Part shown: piece after piece, positions 7,700-15,182 of the stretch | Layout of the letters: each line of letters begins with the position of its first letter | Position numbering within the stretch: position 1 is the stretch's first letter | NCBI GenBank assembly: GCA_031292215.1 | Contig: JARLHO010000092.1 | Location: forward strand, 1-36,871 | Direction of reading: 5' to 3' | Source: Syntrophobacteraceae bacterium | Lineage (GTDB): Bacteria; Desulfobacterota; Syntrophobacteria; Syntrophobacterales; Syntrophobacteraceae | DNA: 36,871 bases | Position numbers and translations under genes: made by a program | The notes under the pieces: model-generated | The model's database searches: none | What the model was told of the DNA's origin: nothing | The model's input: only the letters and a program-made list of their open reading frames with translations

Positions 7700-8470
7700 C
7701 TAGGGGGCGGCCACGTAGCGTTTGCAGTTAACGTCGTATCTTACCAGGCCGTGTTTGGACGAAGTGTTTAGGCGCCTGGAGACTTCCGAGGGGCTAAGGC
7801 CCAGGGCCTCGGAGATTTCCGCCGTCGAACGGGGCCCCTGCCGCAGGAGCAGCATGATTTGCCCGATGGCGAGCTTTCCGGCAAGCAGTTCGTCGAAAAG
7901 GCCGTTTACCTCGTCGCTTGCAAAAAATCTTTCGATCTCCGCTTCGGTTTTCAAGGTGATCCGGAGCCGTTCGCGCTCAACCAACCTGATGTAGGGGATA
8001 AGCGAGGTTATGGCCCGCAGCTTGAGATCGAGGCCGTCTTGGGAGATGCCTTCACCCTTTCCGATGGGGCCAAGCTCTTTAATTTTTTCGACAAAAGAGC
8101 TCACATGCTCCGTGTAGAGGCCCGCCTCGGATCCCGAGACAAAGCCGAGCTTCAACCTCTCGGGATTTAGCCCCACGTACTGCATGATCTTTCGGAAAAT
8201 GGACACCATGCTAAGGGCCTGAAAGTTTCCGTTGGTTATATAGTTACATTCATTTAAGTGGCATGCGCCTATAAACACACCGTCGGCGCCCTTGGAGAAG
8301 GCGCGCAACACGAAGGACGGATCCACCCTGCCCGAGCACATGACTCGAACAAGCCTCATTTCGGACGTATATTGTAGTCTGGAAACTCCAGCGAGGTCGG
8401 CAGCGCCGTACGCTCACCAGTGGCAGACAAACCCGATCAGTTTGGGCTTAAATTGAAATCCCGAGCTCAT
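7700..8470 (-). CDS. bamF: BamF-like MvhD/FlpD subunit, probable selenoprotein (Sec at codon 19)
   Basis: This MvhD-type [2Fe-2S] electron-transfer protein is thought to link HdrA to its partner in Hdr/Mvh and Bam complexes. A naive call begins at 8359 and loses the N-terminus. Reading upstream through an in-frame TGA at 8414-8416 gives a start at 8470 (MSSGFQFKPKLIGFVCHW, then U, AYGAADLAG). It has the family's conserved N-terminal cluster region in register with RVMCSGRVDP and ACHLNEC. A GAGGTG ribosome-binding site precedes 8470, 7 bases after the bamE stop, whereas 8359 has no plausible site. With Sec at position 19 the product has 256 residues. The C-terminal third looks like a small winged-helix-like domain (LRQGPRSTAEISEALGLSPSE), unusual for plain MvhD. 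Geobacter BamF is a known selenoprotein, matching this reading. Confidence 0.88.
8379..8391 (-). promoter_or_regulatory. Candidate bacterial SECIS hairpin of bamF
   Basis: Starting 22 bases after the UGA, the mRNA can form a 5-bp stem CUGGA/UCCAG closed around GUU. Bacterial SECIS elements sit directly downstream of the UGA and usually expose GU in a small apical loop, so position and loop fit. Folding was judged by eye only. Confidence 0.45.
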
Positions 8471-8477
8471 AATCACC

Positions 8478-11400
8478 TCACTCCATCGCCGCATCGATTG
8501 CGCTCAAAAGCTCTTCATCGGTAAAGTGCTTGAGCTGTATGGCATTTGTGGGGCACTTCGTGTTGCACACACCGTCCCCCTTGCAAAGGACCGGGTTCAC
8601 CACCGCCTTTCTGCCAAGCGGCGTATTCTCAAACTCGATAGCGCCGTAGTTGCAAACGGTGATGCACGCCCCGCACGAAACACACATGTTTTTGTCGACC
8701 TCGCACACCGACCCCGAGGCGACGACCGTATCGCGGGAAAGAAGCGTAAGCACCCGGCCCGCGGCCCCCAGGGCCTGGCTAACGGATTCTTTCATAAACT
8801 TTGGATAGTGCGCCGCGCCGCATAGATACACACCGTCGGTCCCGAAATCGACCGGCTTTAGCTTCACATGGGCTTCCTTGAAAAAGCCGTCCGGGCTAAG
8901 GGGCACCTTGAAAAGGGATGCCATCTCAGCGGTAGCAGCCGAAGGAAGGACAGCGGCAGACAGTACGAGAAGGTCCGCGTCAATGGCAAGCATCTGTCCC
9001 AGGACCGGATCGGGGGCAGACACCCTCAACACCGGGCGGCCCTCCTCGACAACGGCTTCGACCAGGGGCTTTTGCGAGGGCTCGTAGCGGATAAACTTTA
9101 TGTCCTTTTCGGAGGCCTCCCGGTAGAAGTCCTCTTTTAGACCGTAGGTCCTCATGTCCCGAAAATAGATATGGATATCGGTTTCCGGGTTTATCTCCCT
9201 AAGTTTTAAGGCGTTTTTTATGGCGTGTCCGCAGCAGATGCGCGAGCAGTAGTTTCTGTCCGCCTGACGGCAGCCCACACACTGGATCATCGCAAGGCTT
9301 CGGCAGGAGGTAACGGATTTCTCGCCATCGGCTATTTTTTGCTCCAGCTCGACCTGGGTGAGGACTTTGTCGTCTTGCCCGTAGAGGTATTCGGTCGGCG
9401 TGTAGAGGTCTGCGCCTATGGCCATAACGGCCGCGCCGTGTTTTATGAGCGCGGGGCCGCGTTTGGACTTAATAGTGGTTTGGAAGTTTCCGACATAGCC
9501 CGTGGCATCCGTTATGGCGGCATCGGTATAGACATGGACCGCGGGGTGTTTGTGGACCTTCGAAACGAGGTCTTGCACAACGGCCGCGGGGTCGACTCCT
9601 TCCAGGGTATAGCGCACCTTTTTGGCCATCCCGCCCAGCTCACTTGTCTTTTCGATGAGATAGACCTCGTGTCCCTGGTTGGCGATGGAAAGAGCGCAGG
9701 TCATCCCGGCGATGCCACCGCCTACGACGAGCGCGGCTTTATTTACCGGCAGATCGTATTCCCGCAGGGGCTCAAGGAGACAGGCGCGGGCAACGGACAT
9801 CCGGACGATGTCTTTTGCCTTTTCGGTCGCCTTTTCCTTTTCCTTCGAGTGGACCCAGGAGCAGTGTTCCCGAATGTTTGCCATCTCGAAGAAGTATTGG
9901 TTTATTCCCGCCTCCCGGACGGTGTCACGGAAAAGGGGCTCAAGGGTCCTGGGGCTGCAGGCGGCGACCACCACGCGGTTAAGGCCCTTTTCTTTCGCCA
10001 GATCGGTTATCTGCTGGGCGGAGTTTGTCGCGCACGAAAAGAGCTGTTCCTGCGCGTAGACAACATTTGGCAGGCTAAGAGCATAGTCGACAACCGAAGG
10101 GACGTTGACTATCCGTCCGATATTTGCCCCGCAGTGGCACACGAAGACCCCGATCTTGGGGGTCTCCTCGGAAACATCTCTTTCCGTCGGGTATACCCTG
10201 GCCTTGGAGAGCCCCCCGCGCCTTTTGCGGAGTAACTCTCCTACGCGCGCCCCGGCGCCGCTTGCGCCGAAAACCGACTCGGGGATATCGACCGGTCCCT
10301 GGAAAGCCCCGCTTATAAACACCCCGGCCCGGGTGGTCTCGATGGGATTTACCGGATCGGTTTTGCAAAAGCCGTGAGATTCGAGCTCTATTCCAAACTT
10401 TGCCGCGATCCCCTTAAAATCCTTGGGAGGGTTTAGTCCGATGGACAAAACCACCATATCGAATTCTTCTTCCTTTACCCCATCATCGTTTGTCGCATAG
10501 CGGATGGTGATATTTTTACTTCCCGGGATCTCTTTTCCAATGGTCACGTAGCTGCGGATAAACCTCACCCCCGGCAGACTCTCGGCTTTATCGTAGTATC
10601 TTTCGAAGTCTTTGCCGTAGGCGCGGATGTCGTTGTGGAATATGGTGCATTCCGACTCCGGGCTGTGGTCTTTGGTCAAAATCACCTGCTTTTGCGTATA
10701 GGTGCAGCAGACAGCCGAGCAGTAGGTGTTTGCGCCCTCAAGAATCTGGCGAGACCCCACGCACTGAATCCAGGCGATATTTTTGGGGTGCTTATTGTCC
10801 GAGGGTCGCAGCACCTCGCCCTGGAAAGGCCCGGTGGAGCTTAGCAGCCGTTCGTAGTCAAGGCTCGTTATAACGTTTGCATACTCTCCGTAGCGGTATT
10901 CCGCCCTCACCCTCGGGTCGAAGGGCTCGATGCCCGGGGAAAGAATGATAGCCCCGATGTTTATCTGCTTTTTCCGCGGCCGCTGGTTGAAATCGATCGC
11001 GTCGTTTTTGCAAACGGCGGAGCAGATCCGGCATTTTTTCTCCTTCAGGTAGATGCAGCTCTCGTCGATATAGGCGACAAGAGGGATCGCCTGGGGGAAG
11101 TAGATATGGATGGCCTTGTTTGTCGATATCTTCTGGTTGAAAACATCCGGGTATGTCACCGGGCAGTTCTCGACGCAGGTAGTACAGCCCGTGCACCTAT
11201 CTTCCAGGATGTACTTGGGTTTTTTTGTCAACTCGACCGTAAAGTTTCCAGCTTCGCCTTCGACGCTATCGACTACGGTATTGGTCAAAACTACAATATT
11301 TGGATGCCGGCCGGCCTCGACCAGTTTTGGAGAAAGAATTCACATCGAGCATTCATTGGTCGGGAATGTCTTGTCGAGCTGGGCCATGTGGCCTCCGATG

Positions 11401-11564
11401 CTCGGCGATTTCTCGACCAGGTAGACTTTAAAACCCGCAGTGGCAAGATCGAGGGAGGCCTGAATACCGCTTATGCCTCCACCGACGATCATGACGTCTC
11501 CGAACTCGCTGCCGCAAAGACCTTTGAGAATCTGTTCTCCGATATTTCCCAGTTCTTTTTTCAC
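8478..11564 (-). CDS. bamE: BamE-like double HdrA flavoprotein, probable selenoprotein (Sec at codon 75)
   Basis: This HdrA-family FAD/Fe-S protein is the likely electron-bifurcating hub of the complex. Two open frames (11564-11340 and 11288-8478) join in one frame through a TGA at 11340-11342. The context reads [18 protein letters not shown], where HdrA proteins usually carry cysteine (CS-x-C-ILxPKM). The joined product has 1028 residues. It has a first FAD domain (GGGISG at 28-33), a double ferredoxin (cysteines 124-134 and the CRICSAVC group) and an HdrA N-terminal domain restarting near 470 ([10 protein letters not shown]). A second FAD domain (GGGIAG near 615) and a C-terminal double ferredoxin near 952-1008 follow. 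It is therefore a duplicated or fused HdrA. It lies 9 bases after bamD and 7 before bamF. Frameshift or decay is unlikely because frame and family conservation persist across the UGA. Confidence 0.9.
11311..11324 (-). promoter_or_regulatory. Candidate SECIS-like stem of bamE
   Basis: Beginning 15 bases after the UGA, CUGG and CCGG can pair around the loop UCGAGG. The position suits a bacterial SECIS but the stem is short, and the overlapping GGCCGGCC palindrome offers rival folds. Judged by eye. Confidence 0.3.
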
Positions 11565-11573
11565 TTCTATCCC

Positions 11574-12722
11574 CTAAATGACTTCAGCAATGATTTCCGT
11601 GATGTCCCTGATCTCGATCGCTTCGCCGTCTTCCCGGTTCAGCCTGGAGTCCTCGAAATTGGTGATGCAATACGGACAGGAAGTGGCCAGCACCCGGGCC
11701 CCGACCTCTACTGCCTGATCGAGGCGAAGATCTGAAAACCTCTCGCCCTTGGGCGTTTCCATCCAAATCCTGCCGCCTCCGCCACCGCAGCACAGGCTGT
11801 CGAGGCGACACTCGGACATCTCGACAAGTTCGAGCCCGGCTTTTTTCAAAACCTCCCGCGGCTCATCGAAAATTCCGTTATGTCTTCCCAGGTAGCAGGG
11901 ATCGTGATAGGTGACCTTTTTTGCGTACTCGCCACTTACCACAAGCCGTCCCTCTCTCATCAGTTCGAACAAATACTGGGCGATATGGACCACCTCGAAG
12001 TTCACCATGAACTCGGGATACTCGTTTTTAAACGTATGGTAGCAGTGGGGCGAGGAGACGAGGACTTTTTTCACCCCGGCGTCGATAAAGTTCTTTATGT
12101 TTTCCTTGGCAAGACGTTTAAAGAGTTCCTCATCACCGGTTTTTCGGATGCTTTCCCCGCAGCAGCTCTCTTTTGAACCGAGGATGCCAAAATCCACCCC
12201 GGCTTTGTTTAAGATGGCGGCCGTCGCTTTTGCGACCCGTTTCATCCGGGGGTCGTAGCTCAGGTAGCAGCCGGGAAAGTAGAGGATCTCCATGCCCTCG
12301 GAAAAACTCGGGACAGACGCGCCTTCGGCCCAGTTCCCTCGTTTGGACCGCTCCTCGTTAAGGGGGTTCCCCTCGCCGACAAGGCTTGCGCCAATCGCGC
12401 GAACGGATTTTACAGCACTTGGAAACACCCCGTACTCGGTAGCAATCCGCCTAAGGGCCACCCCGGACTCAATTTGCTTAACGCCCCGGGGGCACCTCTG
12501 GGGACATCTTCCGCAGGTGGTGCATCGCCAGATGTCTTCGGTTTCGATGTCGGTTAAACCGAAGGTCGCCTGCCGGACAATTTTACGCATACTAAAATTG
12601 CGCACCCTGTTCCACGGGCAGACCGTATCGCATATACCGCACTGGTAACAGTATTTGAAGGCGTCTCCGCCGTTCGCCTTTATTACCTCGATAATTTCCT
12701 TTTCAGGGGTTACAGTCTCCAT
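11574..12722 (-). CDS. bamD: BamD-like HdrD/GlpC-type iron-sulfur protein with two CCG domains
   Basis: This 382-residue heterodisulfide-reductase-like subunit has an N-terminal double [4Fe-4S] ferredoxin (CYQCGICDTVCP near 25 and CTTCGRCPQRCP near 68). Two cysteine-rich CCG domains follow (SCCGE..PHCYHTF and DPCYLGRH..LCCGGGGGRIW..SCPYC), which in HdrB/HdrD bind noncubane [4Fe-4S] clusters. No membrane segment is seen, so it is a soluble relay. It is the first large gene of the operon, followed after 9 bases by bamE. The ATG at 12722 is preceded by CAGGAAAG. In Geobacter the BamDEF module resembles HdrABC-MvhD; here D, E and F are in the same order. Confidence 0.88.
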   Translation of the reverse strand: METVTPEKEIIEVIKANGGDAFKYCYQCGICDTVCPWNRVRNFSMRKIVRQATFGLTDIETEDIWRCTTCGRCPQRCPRGVKQIESGVALRRIATEYGVFPSAVKSVRAIGASLVGEGNPLNEERSKRGNWAEGASVPSFSEGMEILYFPGCYLSYDPRMKRVAKATAAILNKAGVDFGILGSKESCCGESIRKTGDEELFKRLAKENIKNFIDAGVKKVLVSSPHCYHTFKNEYPEFMVNFEVVHIAQYLFELMREGRLVVSGEYAKKVTYHDPCYLGRHNGIFDEPREVLKKAGLELVEMSECRLDSLCCGGGGGRIWMETPKGERFSDLRLDQAVEVGARVLATSCPYCITNFEDSRLNREDGEAIEIRDITEIIAEVI

Positions 12723-12753
12723 ACGTCTTTCCTGGTCCTTTTCTTCGGGCTTA

Positions 12754-12825
12754 CTAGTTTAGCCCTTCATCGACATCGGGGCCGAGGCGTCCGTTGCGTC
12801 CGCCAAGCCATGCCTGTTTAGCCAT
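12754..12825 (-). CDS. 23-residue micro-ORF ahead of bamD
   Basis: A short frame starts at ATG 12825 and ends with TAG at 12754. It encodes a peptide beginning MAKQAWLGGRNGRLG and ending PDVDEGLN. It lies inside the 5' leader of the bam operon, 31 bases before the bamD ATG. Its codons resemble those of the neighbouring genes, but the ribosome-binding site is poor. A GGGCT/AGCCC stem (12747-12751 and 12760-12764) spans its stop codon. I do not recognise a family. It could be a small complex component, a leader peptide that tunes bamD translation, or chance. Confidence 0.45.
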   Translation of the reverse strand: MAKQAWLGGRNGRLGPDVDEGLN

Positions 12826-12974
12826 GTCGCAAGTCCCGTTTCCATCTGCTCGCCTTCTTGCCGGAATTGCTCTTAGAAAAAATTCATTGTGCTAAAAAGG
12901 TGAGGTCGCCACCCCCCCTGCAAACAGATACCGGCCTCGTAGCGCAGAGAGCAAAAAAACAGGAACTAACTACA

Positions 12975-13010
12975 TTGTAGCTATTATATAGTTACAACAG
13001 CCAGGGTCAA
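12975..13010 (-). promoter_or_regulatory. Promoter of the bam operon with overlapping palindromic operator
   Basis: On the minus strand, TTGACC (13005-13010), a 16-base spacer and a perfect TATAAT (12983-12988) form a near-consensus sigma-70 promoter. A 10-bp inverted repeat, TTGTARCTAT-N3-ATAGYTACAA, at 12975-12997 covers the -10 box, so a bound protein would block RNA polymerase. Transcription from here gives a leader of about 250 bases before bamD. The gap 12826-13186 otherwise holds only an octamer tandem repeat. Confidence 0.6.
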
Positions 13011-13076
13011 GAAAAAATGCGCGTTGGTCCCGGTTACGAAAAGTTTTCTTGCAAGAAGACGGGAAGACGGGAAGGA

Positions 13077-13115
13077 GCGAAGAGGCGAAGAGGCGAAGAG
13101 GCGAAGAGGCGAAGG
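13077..13115. repeat. Tandem octamer GCGAAGAG, four copies plus a partial
   Basis: Four perfect copies of GCGAAGAG run from 13077 to 13108, then a partial copy. It is noncoding, lying between the 3' end of the acyl-CoA dehydrogenase gene and the bam promoter. A similar octamer series (CACAGAGG) sits at 36699-36754. Confidence 0.8.
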
Positions 13116-13186
13116 CAGTCAGCGGGCTGAAGGGGGTGGGCTTCCGGCGGGCACGAAATATAGCCTACCGGAAGCCCAGGCGCCGC

Positions 13187-14365
13187 TTAGTCTTTGTTGG
13201 CTTTTTTGATACCCAGGGCATCGGTTGCGAGAATCATTTTCATGATGTTGGTCGCACCCTCGAGTATCTTGTAGACCTTGCCGTCACGAAGGATTCTGGC
13301 CATGGGGTATTCGTTTGAGTATCCGTAGGCGCTAAGGACGTCGAGGCCAAGGTTTGGAACTTCGTCCGCGGCCCTTGAGGCATAGAACTTGGCAAGGCAG
13401 GTCTCGCGCATATTGTTTACCATGCCGCGGTCTTTCTGGATGGCGCATCTCCAGGTAAGGGCACGTGCGGCCTCGGTTTCGGCAACCATCCGGGCGATGG
13501 TTTCCTGCACCATCTGGTATTCGGCGATGGGACGGCCGAACTGGCGGCGCTCGTTGGCGTATTTGATGGATTCGTCAAGGGCGGCCTGGCAGGTTCCAAC
13601 GGCGCCGGCGGCAGCCGAAAGGCGCGTGCTGATGAGTTCCTTCATGAGGTATTGGAAGCCCTTGCCTTCTTCTCCAAGGCGATAGGAGGCGGGAACCCTC
13701 ACGTCTTCCATGATTACTTCACCGGTCGGGCAGGCCCAGATCCCGAGCTTATCCTTGATCGCGACGGTGGATACGCCGGGCAGATCCATATCCATTACGA
13801 AAACGCTCATGCCCTTGTGTTTTGCGGCCTTGTCGGTCATGGCGAAAACGACGCACACATCGGCGACCGGGGACCATGTGATCCACATTTTGCGCCCGTT
13901 AAGGATGTAATGGTCACCGTCTCTTACAGCGGTTGAGGACATGGAGGCCGTATCCGAACCGGTGTCGGGTTCGGTGATTCCAAAGCAGCCGATCTTTTTG
14001 GCCGATACGAGGTCGGGAATATACTTTCTTTTGAGCTCCTCGCTACCCCATTTGAGAATGGACATGGAGGTGCCCATGGTCTGCATGTTGAAGCCAACGC
14101 GCAAAGACCCGGAGACTCTTCCGATCTCTTCGGTAACGATCGCGTGGGCGAGGTAACCCATGCCGTTTCCGCCGTATTCTTCGGGGACCGGGCAGCCGAA
14201 AAGGCCGAGTTCCGCCATCTTGTCGACCAGGTCGCGCTGCCACCTGTGGTTTTTTTCATCCTCATCGACGTGCGGGGCGATTTCCTTGTCGGCGAATTTG
14301 CGAACGGTGTCGCGCAAAATAATGAGATCTTCGGACAATTCCACATCGTATCTATCACTGCTCAT
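13187..14365 (-). CDS. Acyl-CoA dehydrogenase (aromatic-pathway or glutaryl-CoA-type)
   Basis: This 392-residue flavin acyl-CoA dehydrogenase oxidises a CoA ester at the alpha-beta position and passes electrons to ETF. Family signatures are the FAD/substrate loop CFGITEPDTGSD and the W-I-T-W segment. The helical C-terminal domain has RRQFGRPIAEYQMVQ, and a probable catalytic glutamate lies near 369 in KILEGATNIMKM. The start at 14365 is chosen because AAGGAG lies 9 bases upstream; the longer frame to 14404 adds a non-family leader. It closes the operon that contains oah and had. Its substrate is likely an intermediate after ring opening (pimelyl- or glutaryl-CoA type) or an alicyclic acyl-CoA such as cyclohexanecarboxyl-CoA. 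Sequence reading alone does not decide. Confidence 0.9.
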   Translation of the reverse strand: MSSDRYDVELSEDLIILRDTVRKFADKEIAPHVDEDEKNHRWQRDLVDKMAELGLFGCPVPEEYGGNGMGYLAHAIVTEEIGRVSGSLRVGFNMQTMGTSMSILKWGSEELKRKYIPDLVSAKKIGCFGITEPDTGSDTASMSSTAVRDGDHYILNGRKMWITWSPVADVCVVFAMTDKAAKHKGMSVFVMDMDLPGVSTVAIKDKLGIWACPTGEVIMEDVRVPASYRLGEEGKGFQYLMKELISTRLSAAAGAVGTCQAALDESIKYANERRQFGRPIAEYQMVQETIARMVAETEAARALTWRCAIQKDRGMVNNMRETCLAKFYASRAADEVPNLGLDVLSAYGYSNEYPMARILRDGKVYKILEGATNIMKMILATDALGIKKANKD

Positions 14366-14672
14366 GGTAGTTGGCTCCTTGAAGGTTTTCCGTACGATAT
14401 CCACCGGGACGGCGTCGCCCCCCCGGAACTTTTCTCAGCCGCGCCCGGCGGCAGGGGCGGAGCGGCGGCGTATATAGCGCGCAATATATGTGGTATCGGG
14501 GGCCAATCGCCGCCAAAGACGACCTTACCCGAGGTTACGCCCGGGATCGGGAAAAGACTCGATGGCGGCAGGCCCGATATTTCCCTGTACACGTTCTCAT
14601 GCAGTCTCGACAGTCCGAGTCCCCCCGGAAACCCTCCTCGACCACCACCTACTGTTTGCGTTCGCGGGCAGA
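14366..14672. other. Gene-free spacer between DUF35 protein and acyl-CoA dehydrogenase
   Basis: These 307 bases hold no convincing gene on either strand. An AT-rich island (GTATATAGCGCGCAATATAT near 14468-14487) stands out in GC-rich surroundings and might contain an internal promoter for the dehydrogenase, but no -35/-10 pair is clear. Confidence 0.5.
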
Positions 14673-15104
14673 CTAAGCTCTATTAAAAACGTAAGTCAAC
14701 TGGCCGTTTGCGGTCCGCGACACAGCGGCCTTAAGGGTCATTCCGACCGCCAGGTCATCCCGGGGCACGGACCCGTCGATACGCCCGAAGACCTTGTAGG
14801 CGCCGTAGTCGACCAAAGCGATCGTGTAGGGGACTTCATCGGTAAAGCCTGTGGGCGCGTACTGCAGGGTCGAATAGCTAACAAGCTTACCAGCCCCGGT
14901 GACTTCAAACCATTCCATTTCCGCGGTAAGGCAATCGTGACACTGAGCGCGGGGGGGAAAGAAGTTTTTCCCGCACTTAACGCACCGGGCGCCCATCAGT
15001 TTACCGTTTTGCAGATGGCCGATAAAATCGTTTACCCGGGTTACGGAGGCAAAGCTCACCGTCCCGAATTCAGAGAATCTGGTGTCCAATTCACTTTTTG
15101 CCAT
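14673..15104 (-). CDS. DUF35 Zn-ribbon/OB-fold protein, thiolase partner
   Basis: This 143-residue protein has a rubredoxin-like zinc ribbon (CVKCGKNFFPPRAQCHDC near 40-57) followed by an OB-fold (GKLVSYSTLQYAPTGF..). DUF35/DUF35_N proteins form tight complexes with SCP-x-type thiolases and thiolase-like synthases, for example BbsA with BbsB in benzylsuccinate degradation. The thiolase gene lies directly upstream in the same operon, separated by a strong hairpin. The protein is therefore probably required for activity or CoA-ester binding by that thiolase. ATG at 15104; no strong ribosome-binding site is visible. Confidence 0.88.
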   Translation of the reverse strand: MAKSELDTRFSEFGTVSFASVTRVNDFIGHLQNGKLMGARCVKCGKNFFPPRAQCHDCLTAEMEWFEVTGAGKLVSYSTLQYAPTGFTDEVPYTIALVDYGAYKVFGRIDGSVPRDDLAVGMTLKAAVSRTANGQLTYVFNRA

Positions 15105-15117
15105 GCTCGTGCTCCAT

Positions 15118-15167
15118 AGGGAGGCCGAAAGTCGGGGAAAATTTTGACTCCCCCACTTTCGGCTCCC
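15118..15167 (-). promoter_or_regulatory. Long hairpin between thiolase and DUF35 genes
   Basis: An interrupted 18-bp stem (AGGGA, then GCCGAAAGT, then GGGG, pairing with complements at 15149-15167) closes on an A/T-rich loop. It begins 14 bases before the DUF35 start codon on the minus strand. There is no following U-tract. It is likely an intra-operon RNA structure affecting processing or DUF35 translation. Confidence 0.55.
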
Positions 15168-15182
15168 TGATATCCGTTCCGG

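Noticed and set aside
9225-10235. 336-codon plus-strand ORF antisense to bamE
   Set aside because: Shadow frame of a GC-rich gene with strong family evidence on the other strand.
11289-11339. Frameshift or nonsense pseudogene in the HdrA gene
   Set aside because: The same frame continues with conserved HdrA sequence on both sides, and the stop is UGA exactly at a known Cys/Sec position.
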